Positions 25,413 through 35,165 of a DNA stretch of 64,000 nucleotides are shown one piece after another. The notes beneath the pieces were generated by a model. The model searched no databases, was not told the DNA's origin, and was given only the letters and a program-made list of their open reading frames with translations. Made by a program: the position numbers and the translations under genes. Source of the DNA: CANNDT01 sp945876205 (GTDB taxonomy: Bacteria > Acidobacteriota > Vicinamibacteria > Vicinamibacterales > UBA2999); contig CANNDT010000003.1 in the NCBI GenBank assembly GCA_947503365.1, positions 48,011-112,010 on the forward strand, written 5' to 3'. Within the stretch, counting starts at the first letter, position 1; every line of letters starts with the position of its first letter.

Positions 25413-27251
25413 TTACGCCGCGCCCAACTCCCTCTCGAGACGCGCGACCAGCATGTCGAGCTCAGCCGAGACAGCGGCGACCGTGTCGGGCTGGCTCAAG
25501 TCGACGCCCGCCCTCGACAGTAACTGCATCGGATAGTCGCTGCCGCCGGCGCGCAGCAGGGAGAGGTACCGGCCGACGCCGTCGGCCTTGCGCGCGGCGT
25601 CCTTCGCCCGCAGGTCCTGCATCAGCCGCGCGGTCGAGGCGAAGCAGGTGGCGTACTGGTAGACGTAGTACGGCGTGCTGAAGAAGTGCGGGATGCGCGC
25701 CCAGGTCACGCGCGACATCTCCTCATGCTCGAGCACGTCGCCGTAGTAGTCGCGCAGCAGCCCCGCGTAGATCGCATTCAGCGCATCGGAGGTAATCGGG
25801 TGGTCCTGCTCGACCAGCCGGTGCGCCTGCAGCTCGAAGTCGGCAAAGAGCACCTGCGTATAGAAGGTGCTCGCGATGCTGTCGATCGCGTGCTGCAGCA
25901 GGACGATGCGCTCCTCGCGCGTGTGCGCACGCGCGAGCATGAGATCCAGGAACAGCGCTTCGTTCAGGGTCGACGGCACTTCAGCCACGAAGATGGTGTA
26001 GCCGGCGTACACAAACGGCTGCGCCTGGTGCGCCAGCAGCGTGTGCATCGAGTGGCCCATCTCGTGGGCGAGGGTGAACACGGCGTCGAGCGTCTCGTTG
26101 TAATTGAGCAGCATGAACGGATGCGAGCCATACACCGGCGCCGAGTAGGCTCCGCTCCGCTTCCCCACGTTCTCGAACACGTCGATCCACCGGCCGTCGA
26201 ACGCCTCGCGGACGTGCTGCTGGTAATCGCCGCCGAGCGGCGCCACCGAATCGACGATCAACGCCCCGACGTCATCGTACGGGTACCGCGTGTCGTGCTC
26301 GACCAGCGGCACGAAGATATCGAACAGGCGGTAGCTCTCGAGGCCGAGGACCTTGCGGCGCAGGCGGTGATACCGGCGGAGCGGCTCGACGTTGGACTTG
26401 GTGGACGAGATCAGGTTCTCGACGACCGCTGTCGGGATGTTGTTGCCGTGCAGCGCCGCGTCGAGCGTCGTCTCGTAGCCGCGTGACTGTGCGTGAAACC
26501 AGTCGCGCTGCAGCACGCCGTTATAGAGCGCCGCATAGGTGTTCTGGTTGTCGGCGTAGGCCTGGTGGAAGGCGCGATACGCGGTCGCGCGATCGGCCTG
26601 GTGGCGGTTGGTCTCGAGCAGCGCCCGGTACTGCCCGTAGGTCAGCGTCACCTGTTCGCCGCTGGCCAGCGTGATCGACGGATATTTCATGTCCGCCGTC
26701 GTCAGCGCCGCGTAGCTGTCGTGCGGCACGCTGTTGAACCGGCCCGCGAACGACATGAGGCGCTCGCCCGGCTCGTCGAGGACGTGTTCCTGCTCGTGAA
26801 ACAGGCTTTCGATCGCGAACCGGTAGACGCCCAGGTCCGGGTTGGCATCGAGCCACCCGCGAACCGTCTCCAGCGAAATCGCCAGCAGCTCGGGGTTGAA
26901 CCACGAGCTGGCCTGCTGCTCGCGCGCAAACAGAATCTGCACCTGCTGGCGCCGCGCGTTGATCTCGTTGTTGCGCTGGTCTTCGTCGTACTGGAGCGAG
27001 GCGAAGTACCAGACGCGGTAGCTCAGGGCGCCCATCGCGTCCATGGCCTTGAACGCGGCGAGCAGCTGCTCCGGACTCTTGCCCAGCGTGCCCTGGAATG
27101 CCTTGAAGGATTCGATCGCCCTTTCGAGCTGCTGGTGGTTCGCGGTCCACTCGTCCCAGTCACGGCAGATCGACGTGACGTCCCAGGTGTAGCGCGCGGG
27201 GACCTGATCGCGGGTCGTAAGGGTGCCTGGCTGCGGACGGAACGTATTCAT
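25413..27251 (-). CDS. pepF: Oligoendopeptidase F (M3 family)
   Basis: 612 residues. Zinc motif LAHEMGHSMHTLL (HExxH) near residue 390, with the third ligand in the following helix AEVPSTLNEALFLD, exactly the M3B layout. No signal peptide: a cytoplasmic peptidase that degrades short oligopeptides. The ATG overlaps the thrC stop as ATGA. Length matches PepF (about 600). Confidence 0.94.
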   Translation of the reverse strand: MNTFRPQPGTLTTRDQVPARYTWDVTSICRDWDEWTANHQQLERAIESFKAFQGTLGKSPEQLLAAFKAMDAMGALSYRVWYFASLQYDEDQRNNEINARRQQVQILFAREQQASSWFNPELLAISLETVRGWLDANPDLGVYRFAIESLFHEQEHVLDEPGERLMSFAGRFNSVPHDSYAALTTADMKYPSITLASGEQVTLTYGQYRALLETNRHQADRATAYRAFHQAYADNQNTYAALYNGVLQRDWFHAQSRGYETTLDAALHGNNIPTAVVENLISSTKSNVEPLRRYHRLRRKVLGLESYRLFDIFVPLVEHDTRYPYDDVGALIVDSVAPLGGDYQQHVREAFDGRWIDVFENVGKRSGAYSAPVYGSHPFMLLNYNETLDAVFTLAHEMGHSMHTLLAHQAQPFVYAGYTIFVAEVPSTLNEALFLDLMLARAHTREERIVLLQHAIDSIASTFYTQVLFADFELQAHRLVEQDHPITSDALNAIYAGLLRDYYGDVLEHEEMSRVTWARIPHFFSTPYYVYQYATCFASTARLMQDLRAKDAARKADGVGRYLSLLRAGGSDYPMQLLSRAGVDLSQPDTVAAVSAELDMLVARLERELGAA

Positions 27252-28543
27252 GATCGAAGGAGACGGGCTAGCGCCGGATATTCCGCGGGCAGCCGCACGC
27301 TGTGGCGTGGGCGCGTCAACGCGTCGGCGAGGACTGTGGGCAGCGGCACCGCTTCGCCAATCGCCGGCTCGACCACCTCACGGAACTTGGCGGGATGCGC
27401 CGTCGCGAGAAACACACCGATCGCATCCGGGCTGGTCGCCATTGCCTGCTGCAAACCGAGCCAGGCGATCGCACCGTGCGGATCGAGCAGGTAGCCGGTT
27501 CGGTGATACATGTCGCGGATCTCGTCCAGCACGCGCTGGTCCTCGAACGCCACGCCTGATACGTCGTGCCGCAGGCGATCGAGATCCTGGTTGTACATCG
27601 CCTGCATGCGCTCGAAATTGCTCGGCGCGCCGACGTCCATCGCGTTGGCGACGGTGCGAATCGATGGGCGCGGCCGATACTGGCCGGTCCGCAGGTACTC
27701 GGGCACGACGTCGTTGACGTTGGTCGAGGCGACGAAGCGCTCGACCGCCAGCCCGAGACGTTTTGCAATCAGTCCGGCCGTGAGGCTGCCGAAGTTGCCG
27801 CTCGGCACCGACACGATCGGCGGCTTCTCGAGGCGGGCCGGCTCGGGAGACATCAGGGTGAAGTAGTAGAAGACCTGCGGCAGCAGCCGGCCAAGGTTGA
27901 TCGAGTTGGCCGGCGTCAGCCACACATGCGTCCGCAGATCGTCATCGGCAAACGCCTGCTTCACGAGGCGCTGGCAATCGTCGAACGTCCCCGCGACCGC
28001 GACCGCCGTGATGTTGTCGCCAAGCGACGCCATCTGTGCTTCCTGGACGTCGCTGACCTTGCCCTCGGGATACAGCACGACGACGCGCGTGTCGGGCACG
28101 CGGTGAAACGCCTGCGCGACGGCGCTTCCCGTATCACCGGAGGTCGCGACCAGAATCGTCAGCGGCGTGCCGTCGGTGAAGTGGTGCAGCAGGCGCGCCT
28201 GCACCCGCGCGCCGACGTCCTTGAAAGCCAGCGTCGGGCCATGAAACAGCTCCAGCGCCCACACGCGATCGCTCACCGGCACCAGCGGCACCGGAAAGTC
28301 GAGCGCATCCTTCACCAGCGCGGCAAGATCCGACGCCGACATCTCGTCCCTGAGGAGATGGGCGCCGACCAGCGAGCCGATCTCGACGATGTCGGTGGTG
28401 TGGCGAAGGGCGTCGAGCGTGGCCGGCGGCAGCGGGTCGAAACGCTCCGGCATGTACAGGCCGCCATCCGGCGCGGTGCCGGCAAAGAGCGCGTCGACGA
28501 ACGAGACGGGCGGCGAGGAGCCGCGGGAGCTAACCCACTTCAT
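27248..28543 (-). CDS. thrC: Threonine synthase
   Basis: 431 residues. Converts O-phosphohomoserine to threonine with PLP. The PLP lysine is in FHGPTLAFKDVGA near residue 105; the phosphate loop is ATSGDTGSAVA; SVPSGNFGSLTAGLIA and FVASTNVNDVVPEYL are further family motifs. It lies between the thioesterase (1-bp TGATG overlap) and pepF (4-bp overlap), so the three genes are one translationally coupled unit. Confidence 0.95.
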   Translation of the reverse strand: MKWVSSRGSSPPVSFVDALFAGTAPDGGLYMPERFDPLPPATLDALRHTTDIVEIGSLVGAHLLRDEMSASDLAALVKDALDFPVPLVPVSDRVWALELFHGPTLAFKDVGARVQARLLHHFTDGTPLTILVATSGDTGSAVAQAFHRVPDTRVVVLYPEGKVSDVQEAQMASLGDNITAVAVAGTFDDCQRLVKQAFADDDLRTHVWLTPANSINLGRLLPQVFYYFTLMSPEPARLEKPPIVSVPSGNFGSLTAGLIAKRLGLAVERFVASTNVNDVVPEYLRTGQYRPRPSIRTVANAMDVGAPSNFERMQAMYNQDLDRLRHDVSGVAFEDQRVLDEIRDMYHRTGYLLDPHGAIAWLGLQQAMATSPDAIGVFLATAHPAKFREVVEPAIGEAVPLPTVLADALTRPRHSVRLPAEYPALARLLRS

Positions 28544-28968
28544 CAGGCCTGCATCGGTTCGGGGCGGATAGGGATGGGCTGGCCGCGTTCGTCGATGGCG
28601 ACGAGCACGACTTCGGCTTCGGTGACCTTGACGCGCTCGCCGTGGCCGGTCGCGCCAGGACTGACGGGCGGCGTGCCCCAGCGCTCGGCCTCGACCGACA
28701 CGCGCACGGTAATCGACGTGCGGCCGACGCGAACGGTCTCGGTGTAAAAGCTCACGATATCGCCCAGGAACACCGGCTCGTGAAACTCGACCTCGCGCAT
28801 CGCCTTCGTGACATAGCGGTGCGCCGCCACCTTGCGCGCCTCAACGGCCGACGCGAGGTCGATGTGCGACAGGATCACCCCGCCGAAGATCGTCCCCATG
28901 GCGTTGGTGTCTTTCGGCAGCAGGATCACCTTGATGGCAGGCACGCGCTCAGTCATGCAAACCACCAT
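28543..28968 (-). CDS. Acyl-CoA thioesterase, hotdog fold (YciA-like)
   Basis: 141 residues from ATG 28968 (AGAGAT upstream); ATG 28956 (MTERVPAIKV) is an alternative. The frame is open further upstream but crosses the promoter region. Hotdog signature: KDTNAMGTIFGGVILSHIDLASAVEARK, then VEFHEPVFLGDIVSFYTETVRVGRTSITV. Hydrolyses acyl-CoA; the exact chain length is unknown. First gene of the thioesterase-thrC-pepF unit, divergent from speA. Confidence 0.87.
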   Translation of the reverse strand: MVVCMTERVPAIKVILLPKDTNAMGTIFGGVILSHIDLASAVEARKVAAHRYVTKAMREVEFHEPVFLGDIVSFYTETVRVGRTSITVRVSVEAERWGTPPVSPGATGHGERVKVTEAEVVLVAIDERGQPIPIRPEPMQA

Positions 28969-29119
28969 TTTATCTCTGTCTCTCGCAGAAATCCGTTTAT
29001 CATGTTTGCTGGTGACGCGGCTCGGCCAACATTCGGGCCGCTCCGTTGTCGCGGCCCGGTCGTTTGTCGTTGTCGGCTTGTTGTGATGAGGGAGCCAACC
29101 TGGTGAGACGGTCCACGAG

Positions 29120-31066
29120 ATGAGCACGACGACCAACGGCCGTTCGCCCGCGCCGCCGGCGACACCGAACACGACTCGCGCGTGGAACGTGCACGACGCC
29201 AGCGAGCTGTACGAGGTCGAGCGCTGGGGCCACGGCTACTTCTCGGTCAACGCCGCGGGTCACGTGCAGGTGCATCCGACGAAGGAGCCCGAGCGCGGCA
29301 TCGATTTGAAAGAGCTCGTGGATCGGCTCCAGCTCCGCGGTATCAGCCTGCCGGTGCTCGTCCGTTTCAGCGACATCCTCAAGCATCGGCTCGGCGAAAT
29401 TCACGCCGCGTTTCAGGCCGCCATCGCCCAGCACCAGTACCAGGGCACATACAGCTGTGTCTACCCGATCAAGGTGAATCAGCAGCGGCAGGTGGTCGAA
29501 GAGGTCCTCAACTTCGGCAAGCCGTACAAGTTCGGCCTCGAAGCCGGCTCGAAGCCCGAGCTCCTCGCCGTGATGGCGCTCGCCGACAACGACACACCGA
29601 TCATCTGCAACGGATTCAAGGATGCCGAGTACATCGAATCGGCGATGCTCGCGCTCAAGATCGGACGCAACATCATCCCGGTCATCGAGAAATACACGGA
29701 ATTGAGCCTGATCCTGGAGATCGCCGAGAAGATCGGCGTTCGCCCCCAGATCGGCATGCGCGTGAAGCTCGCCACGCGGGGCAGCGGCCGCTGGCAGTCG
29801 TCCGGCGGGTTCCGCTCCAAATTCGGGCTCAGCGTCACCGAGATCATGCGCGGCCTCGAGGAACTGAAAGCCCGCGGCATGCAGGATTGCCTGAAGCTGC
29901 TCCACTTCCATCTCGGCAGCCAGATCACCAACATCCGCATCGTCAAGGGCGCGCTCAACGAGGCGGCGCGCGTGTATGCGGAGCTGGCGAAGCTCGGGGC
30001 CGGACTGCAGTACCTGGATGTCGGCGGCGGCCTCGGCGTGGACTACGACGGTTCGCAGACGAACTTCGAATCGAGCATGAACTACACGCTCCAGGAGTAC
30101 GCCAACGACGTCGTCTATCACATCCAGACCGTGTGCGATGAGGCCGGCATCCCCCACCCGACGATCATCTCCGAGAGCGGACGCGCGGTGGTCGCCTATC
30201 ACAGCGTGCTGGTGTTCAACGTCCTCGGCGTGTCGGGCTTCGGCACCGAGACCGTGCCGACCACGGCCAATCCCGATTGGGAGCAGCCGCTGATCGACCT
30301 GGTAGAGACATATAACAATGTCAACGCCCGCAACGCGCTCGAAGGATTTCACGACGCGCAGCAGGCGCTCGACATGGCGCTCAGCCTGTTCAACGGCGGC
30401 TACCTGCCGCTCGAACAGCGCAGCGCCGCCGAGAACCTGTTCTGGGCGACCCTGACCAAGCTGCAGAAGATCGCCCAGACGATGAGCGAAGTGCCCGAGG
30501 ATCTGCAGAACCTCGACGAGCAGCTTTCCGACACCTACTTCTGCAACTTCTCGCTGTTTCAGTCGATCCCCGACAGCTGGGCGATCAAGCAGCTCTTTCC
30601 GGTGATGCCGATCCATCGGCTCAACGAGAAACCGCTCAACCACGCGGTGCTGGGCGACATCACCTGCGACTCCGACGGCAAGCTCGATCGCTTCGTCGAT
30701 CGCCGCGACGTCAAGAAGACGCTGCCGCTGCACACGGTCAACGGCGAGTCGTACTACCTTGGCGTGTTCCTGGTGGGCGCCTACCAGGAGATCCTCGGCG
30801 ACCTCCACAACCTGTTCGGCGACACGCACGCCGTGCACGTGACCCTCGACGCCAACGGCGAGGCGCGGCTCGACACGCTGATCAAGGGCGACACCGTGCG
30901 TGAGGTGCTCGACTATGTCGAGTTCGACGCCGATTCGCTGCTCGGGAAGCTACGCACCGATGTGGAGAGCGCGGTGCGTGAAGGCCGGATGGACTACGAA
31001 GGCGCAGGCCGTCTCCTGCGTTTCTACGAAGACGGCCTGCACGGATATACCTACCTCGAAGGATAG
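29120..31066 (+). CDS. speA: Biosynthetic arginine decarboxylase
   Basis: 648 residues, the length of E. coli SpeA, and colinear: WNVHDASELYEVERWGHGYFSVNAAGHVQVHP at the start, the PLP lysine in YPIKVNQQRQVVEEV, SGGFRSKFGLS, LHFHLGSQITNI and DVGGGLGVDYDGS, and the C-terminal regulatory region. Makes agmatine for putrescine and spermidine. It is transcribed alone and converges on a small exported protein with a 2-bp gap. Confidence 0.96.
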   Translation: MSTTTNGRSPAPPATPNTTRAWNVHDASELYEVERWGHGYFSVNAAGHVQVHPTKEPERGIDLKELVDRLQLRGISLPVLVRFSDILKHRLGEIHAAFQAAIAQHQYQGTYSCVYPIKVNQQRQVVEEVLNFGKPYKFGLEAGSKPELLAVMALADNDTPIICNGFKDAEYIESAMLALKIGRNIIPVIEKYTELSLILEIAEKIGVRPQIGMRVKLATRGSGRWQSSGGFRSKFGLSVTEIMRGLEELKARGMQDCLKLLHFHLGSQITNIRIVKGALNEAARVYAELAKLGAGLQYLDVGGGLGVDYDGSQTNFESSMNYTLQEYANDVVYHIQTVCDEAGIPHPTIISESGRAVVAYHSVLVFNVLGVSGFGTETVPTTANPDWEQPLIDLVETYNNVNARNALEGFHDAQQALDMALSLFNGGYLPLEQRSAAENLFWATLTKLQKIAQTMSEVPEDLQNLDEQLSDTYFCNFSLFQSIPDSWAIKQLFPVMPIHRLNEKPLNHAVLGDITCDSDGKLDRFVDRRDVKKTLPLHTVNGESYYLGVFLVGAYQEILGDLHNLFGDTHAVHVTLDANGEARLDTLIKGDTVREVLDYVEFDADSLLGKLRTDVESAVREGRMDYEGAGRLLRFYEDGLHGYTYLEG

Positions 31067-31068
31067 CC

Positions 31069-31491
31069 CTACCGGCTCGCCGCTCCCGCCCGGGATGCGC
31101 CGCCGGGCGTCCCCATTCCGCCAACGCCGACCATGGTCACCGTCGTCGTCCGCCTGATCTCGGTGCCGTCACTCAGCTTCAGGATCGCCACGACCGAGTG
31201 CTGTCCTGGCGTCATGCGCTTGATCGCGAACTGATGCGTCGCGGCGGCCTTCTCGCCATTCAGCGTGATGGCGTGCGAACCGCCGGATAGATCCTCGTCC
31301 GACATCCACTCGAGCGTGAGCTCACGGGCGCGTGGATCCGGCTCGACGCGCATACGAACCATGACGTCGCCGCCGCCAATGAACGCGGGGGCCTTGACCG
31401 TCAGCGGCTGGGACTTGTCAGCCGCCTCCGCAGTGCCACCGAATACCGAGATACTTGCCAATAACACCGCCAGGGATAAGTGCCGTGTCAT
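31069..31491 (-). CDS. Exported hypothetical protein
   Basis: 140 residues from ATG 31491, which has AGGAGG at good distance and gives a signal peptide ending at GTAEAAD. The mature part looks like a single Ig-like or cupredoxin-like beta-sandwich: FIGGGDVMVRMRVEPDPRARELTLEW, then ITLNGEKAAATHQFAIKRMTPGQHSVVAILKLSDGTEIRRTTTVTM. No cysteine or metal motif. Function unknown. Confidence 0.75.
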   Translation of the reverse strand: MTRHLSLAVLLASISVFGGTAEAADKSQPLTVKAPAFIGGGDVMVRMRVEPDPRARELTLEWMSDEDLSGGSHAITLNGEKAAATHQFAIKRMTPGQHSVVAILKLSDGTEIRRTTTVTMVGVGGMGTPGGASRAGAASR

Positions 31492-31668
31492 GAGTCGCCT
31501 GCCTCCTGCGACCAGAGGGAGCAACAGGAGGGCCAACGCTCGCGCGACAAACGCGCAAATTCAGGCCTGATTTTGATCGCGTCCACACACTATGACGACA
31601 ATCCTGTCGTTATAGATATGTAGCCACACGTATGGCGGACTCTGATTGCGGCTCGCGGCGGGTGGAGC

Positions 31669-31705
31669 GGCGCCACGCGCGCGACGTTTCCGCGCGCGTG
31701 GCGCC
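31669..31705. other. Perfect 15-bp GC hairpin
   Basis: Arms 31669-31683 and 31691-31705 are perfectly complementary over 15 bp (all but one or two pairs G-C), loop ACGTTTC. It lies between the end of the DUF349 gene (31759, minus) and the start of the exported hypothetical, so it is the likely terminator of the DUF349 transcript although no T-run follows. Confidence 0.6.
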
Positions 31706-31758
31706 ACCATACAAATCTGGAGATTTACGCGATCGTTACTTCGTAATCGTAGGAGTGC

Positions 31759-34623
31759 TCAGGATGCCTTCCGGCGCTGATCGTAGAAGCGCCGGCAGGC
31801 GCGCTGAAATCGCTCGTTGAGTGGAGCGGCGACATCGGCCGGCACCGGACCGAGACGCGACCACTGCGCCTGGAGGTTGCGGACTTCCTGCTCAGCCGTA
31901 CGCCAGCGCGCATCTTCCGTTTCAGCCGCGCTTCGCGCGCCGCCCATGGTGTTGGCGGCGAGACGCTCGCGCCACTGCTTCGCCAGCAGCTCGGCGGGAG
32001 AGAGACTCTCCTGCGGCTCGTCATTCTCGGCCAGCAGATCCTCGACCTTCTCGAGCAGCTTTTCCATCCGCCGGCGCGTACCCTCGGGGTCCAGATCGGT
32101 ACCGCCGAATGCGGCCGGCCACACGCGGACGAGCTTGGCCAGCACGTCGTGAAAACGGTTCGAGAGTTCCTGCTGCATCGGTCGCGGCAGCTCGGGCGCC
32201 TGCTGCCACTTCGTCCGCGCGTCCTGCACGGCGGCATGGAGATGCTCGGGCGCGGCACCGGCCTCGGCAAGGTCGGCGGGCAGCAACGCTTCGAGCCCGC
32301 GGATCACTTCGTCGCGCGGCGCCGCCTTGGCCAGCAGCTCCACCTGGTCGCGATGCTTGTAGCGATCGAAGAATCGGTCGCACGCCGCGCGGAAGCGCTG
32401 CCAGATCGCGTCGGACTTCGACTTACGGACCGGGCCGATCGTCTTCCACTGCGCCTGCATCTGCTTGACCTGCGCGGCCGTCGCATCCCATTCGGTTGAA
32501 TCGGCGAGCGCCTCGGCCTGCGCACAGAGCGCTTCCTTCTTCGCGAGGTTGCCGGCCCACTCTTCCTTGCGGTGCTTCAGATCTTCCTGCCGGCGGGTGA
32601 AGAAGGTGTCGCACGCCGCGCGGAAACGCTCCCAGACCGCCTTCTCGTGACCGCGGCTCACCGGCCCGATCGTCTTCCACTCGGCCTGCAGCGCCTGGAT
32701 TTCGGTGGCGGTCTTCACCCAGTCGGTCGAGCCGGACAGCGCCTCGCCGCGCTCGCAGAGCGCGAGCTTGCGCGCGAGGTTGCCGGCGCGCTCTTCGTTC
32801 TGCGCGGCAAAGTGCGTCGCCGTGCGATTGAACACTTCGTCCTGCGCGATCTTGAAGCGGCGCCACATCGTCTCGCCCTGCGCGCGCGGCGCCAGCGCCA
32901 CCTGCTTCCAGCGTGACTGGAGCTCGCGCATCTTCCGGCCGGCGGTCTCGAGGTTTTCCTCGCCCTTGAGCGCCTCCATCTCCTTGCAGAGCGTTTCCTG
33001 CACCTGGAGGTTCGCCCACCGCTGCCACTCGTCGGCGTCGAGAAGCTCCTGGACGCGCGGACCGAGCGTCGCGCGCGCCGCTTCGAGCCGCCCCTGCAGC
33101 TCCTGCCGATCCTTCTTCGACGGCACCGGCGCGCGATCGTCGAGCGCCGACTTGATGTCGCGCAGCGCGCGGTCGCCCGCCTTCAGCGTGATCTGCGCTG
33201 ACGCGGCGAGCAGCTCAACCTGGCGGCAGACCTGCTGCAGGCGGCGCAGATTGTCCTGCTCCTGCCTGGTGCGGATCTCCTGCTGCTGATGCTCTTTCTC
33301 TTCGAGCGTCGCGATCGCGCGCTCGAGCCGCTCGGCGGCCGCGGCGTTGGCCGATGCGTGCTCGCGGAGCACGTCGGCGTCGCGGCGCAGTCCGCGCCAT
33401 CGGGCGATGACTTCTTCGAGCGGCTGTTCGGATACGACCAGCTGCTCGAGCTCGGTGGCCAGCGTCTCGAGACGAGCGGAGGCGGCCTGCGCGAGGACGC
33501 GGCGCCGCTCGCGATCCTCAAATGCGCGCGAGGCATCCTGGAAGCGGCGGTTGAGCGACGCCGCGTAATCGGACGGCATCGGCGGCAGGCTGTCCCAGCG
33601 CACCTTCAGTTCGGCCACGCGGTCGACATCGTCGCCACCCGACAGGCGCTCGAGCTCTTCGCAGATGGTGACGCGATCGGCCTGCTCCCGGGCGATCGCC
33701 TGCTGGCGTTCTTCCTCCGCGGCGCGCTCCTGCCGGCGTTCGGCAATGGCCTCGCGCACCGCATCGCTCGCCGACTCGAACTGCTGAACGAGGACCGGCT
33801 CGACGTCGACGTCGGCCTGCATCTCGGCCCACGCCATCCGCGTCGCGGCAAGCGTGGCCGTCGCTTCATCCGGGTCCGCGATGGCGACGAGCGCCTCGGC
33901 TTGGTGCAGGAGTCCGACCGCGCGCTGGCGATCCTCTGCGCTCATGCGTATCGCCGACTCGTCCTGCGCGGGCGGCGCTGGCTCTTCGAGCAACCGGAGC
34001 CTGGCACGGCCGCGGCGGGCGGCCACCTTGTTACGAGCGCGTTGTGCGATGGCGGCAAGCGCATCGTGATCGGTGACGCGCTCGAGCGCGGCGACGGCGG
34101 CGTCGGTGTGCTCACTCTTCAGCGCGACGTTGAGGATTTCATCGGCCTCATTCAGGCGCGCCAGGGCGCGGAGGCGCGTGGAGCTGTCCTGCGCGTGGCG
34201 GCTCACCGAGCCAAGCGCCTTCGGATCCTCGATCAGGTCGATGATCGCGGCGCGCACGGCGGCAGACGAGCTGTCGCGCGCGACCAGCACGATCTCTTTG
34301 GTGCGCCCGAGCGCGAGGAGCTGACGCGAGGCCTCAATCGCCTGCTCGACCTCATCGGCTTCCGCGGCCACACCGGCAAGCCCGCGCACCGCTTCGGCGC
34401 GGACGTCTTCGTCGGGATCCGTTCGCGCGATCTCGCCGAGGATGGCGACATCGTCGATGCGCGTCACCGCGGCGCGCCGCACGCGCGGCTCGGCGTCTTC
34501 GCGGGCGAGCGCGTGGAGCGCCTCGCCTTCGTCGCCGCCGAGCTCGTAGACGGCCGCGACGCGCACGGACGGATCAGTGTGTTTCCAGCGAGGTGTGGGA
34601 CGAAGTTTTTCGAGGATACTCAT
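31759..34623 (-). CDS. HEAT-repeat and DUF349-repeat coiled-coil protein
   Basis: 954 residues. Residues about 15-230 are HEAT-like repeats (DPSVRVAAVYELGGDEGEALHAL, ARTDPDEDVRAEAVRGLAGVA and more). The rest is long charged helices with at least four DUF349 units, recognisable from WKTIGPVSRGHEKAVWERFRAACDTFF, WKTIGPVRKSKSDAIWQRFRAACDRFF and a similar LAPRAQGETMWRRFKIAQDEVF. DUF349 proteins of unknown role are found in Bacteroidota, Actinobacteria and others; the HEAT part suggests a scaffold. Monocistronic, with a hairpin in its leader. Confidence 0.85.
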   Translation of the reverse strand: MSILEKLRPTPRWKHTDPSVRVAAVYELGGDEGEALHALAREDAEPRVRRAAVTRIDDVAILGEIARTDPDEDVRAEAVRGLAGVAAEADEVEQAIEASRQLLALGRTKEIVLVARDSSSAAVRAAIIDLIEDPKALGSVSRHAQDSSTRLRALARLNEADEILNVALKSEHTDAAVAALERVTDHDALAAIAQRARNKVAARRGRARLRLLEEPAPPAQDESAIRMSAEDRQRAVGLLHQAEALVAIADPDEATATLAATRMAWAEMQADVDVEPVLVQQFESASDAVREAIAERRQERAAEEERQQAIAREQADRVTICEELERLSGGDDVDRVAELKVRWDSLPPMPSDYAASLNRRFQDASRAFEDRERRRVLAQAASARLETLATELEQLVVSEQPLEEVIARWRGLRRDADVLREHASANAAAAERLERAIATLEEKEHQQQEIRTRQEQDNLRRLQQVCRQVELLAASAQITLKAGDRALRDIKSALDDRAPVPSKKDRQELQGRLEAARATLGPRVQELLDADEWQRWANLQVQETLCKEMEALKGEENLETAGRKMRELQSRWKQVALAPRAQGETMWRRFKIAQDEVFNRTATHFAAQNEERAGNLARKLALCERGEALSGSTDWVKTATEIQALQAEWKTIGPVSRGHEKAVWERFRAACDTFFTRRQEDLKHRKEEWAGNLAKKEALCAQAEALADSTEWDATAAQVKQMQAQWKTIGPVRKSKSDAIWQRFRAACDRFFDRYKHRDQVELLAKAAPRDEVIRGLEALLPADLAEAGAAPEHLHAAVQDARTKWQQAPELPRPMQQELSNRFHDVLAKLVRVWPAAFGGTDLDPEGTRRRMEKLLEKVEDLLAENDEPQESLSPAELLAKQWRERLAANTMGGARSAAETEDARWRTAEQEVRNLQAQWSRLGPVPADVAAPLNERFQRACRRFYDQRRKAS

Positions 34624-34641
34624 GTCGTCTATCGGGAAAGC

Positions 34642-34661
34642 GATCCGGCGAGAGCCGGATC
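34642..34661. promoter_or_regulatory. Leader hairpin of the DUF349 gene
   Basis: Perfect 8-bp stem GATCCGGC/GCCGGATC with a 4-nt loop, 18 bp upstream of the DUF349 start codon. It could affect translation; a matching promoter is not clear. Confidence 0.45.
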
Positions 34662-35165
34662 ATTTAGTCTACAGCTCACGGTGCAAGCCGTGCGCCCTGC
34701 CGGTTTGAGGGGTCGAAACCCGTAAGTTGTTACATGTCGCGTCATACCGGTTACCCCCATCTGCCGTGACATCCCGGACGCCCGCCGGGTGGCTGTTCGC
34801 GCGGGCGACCCGGCTTACCCGCGAGATCCGTTCAAAGAAGGCATCCGAGATATCGAGCACGACCTTGGGGTCTATGCACTAGGCGGCAAGGGGAGCGGCA
34901 TCGCGCAAGACGCCAACCGAAATTTTGGATCGGTGCAAACGGTTGGCCGTAGATCCGGGGCCGCTTCTCTACGCCAGTCGCATGGCAGCCAAGGCTGACA
35001 GTGCAGCTTTGCAGGATGGGTACCAGCTCGACCGCCATTCGTTCTTTTTTTTGGGTTCGGGCCAGGTCCTGCCCAGCTGCCCCAAACGAGGTCGACTGAT
35101 CCGACAAAGTGGAGACGCTCAGCGGAGAGTCTTCACAATCCCCCTTACTTCTGCGAGGATCGCGC
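34662..35165. other. About 500-bp gap without a convincing gene
   Basis: No frame here has codon use or motifs of a real gene, and I find no tRNA: GGGGTCGAAACCC at 34714 resembles a T-arm but has no partner arms. Contains a run of eight T (35047-35054). It separates the divergent DUF349 and RNase H-like genes and is larger than most gaps nearby. Confidence 0.5.

Noticed and set aside
29000..30838. 612-codon frame antisense to speA
   Set aside because: Antisense shadow; SpeA on the plus strand is unambiguous.
34690..34740. Possible tRNA (T-arm-like GGGGTCGAAACCC)
   Set aside because: No acceptor, D or anticodon arm can be matched around it.
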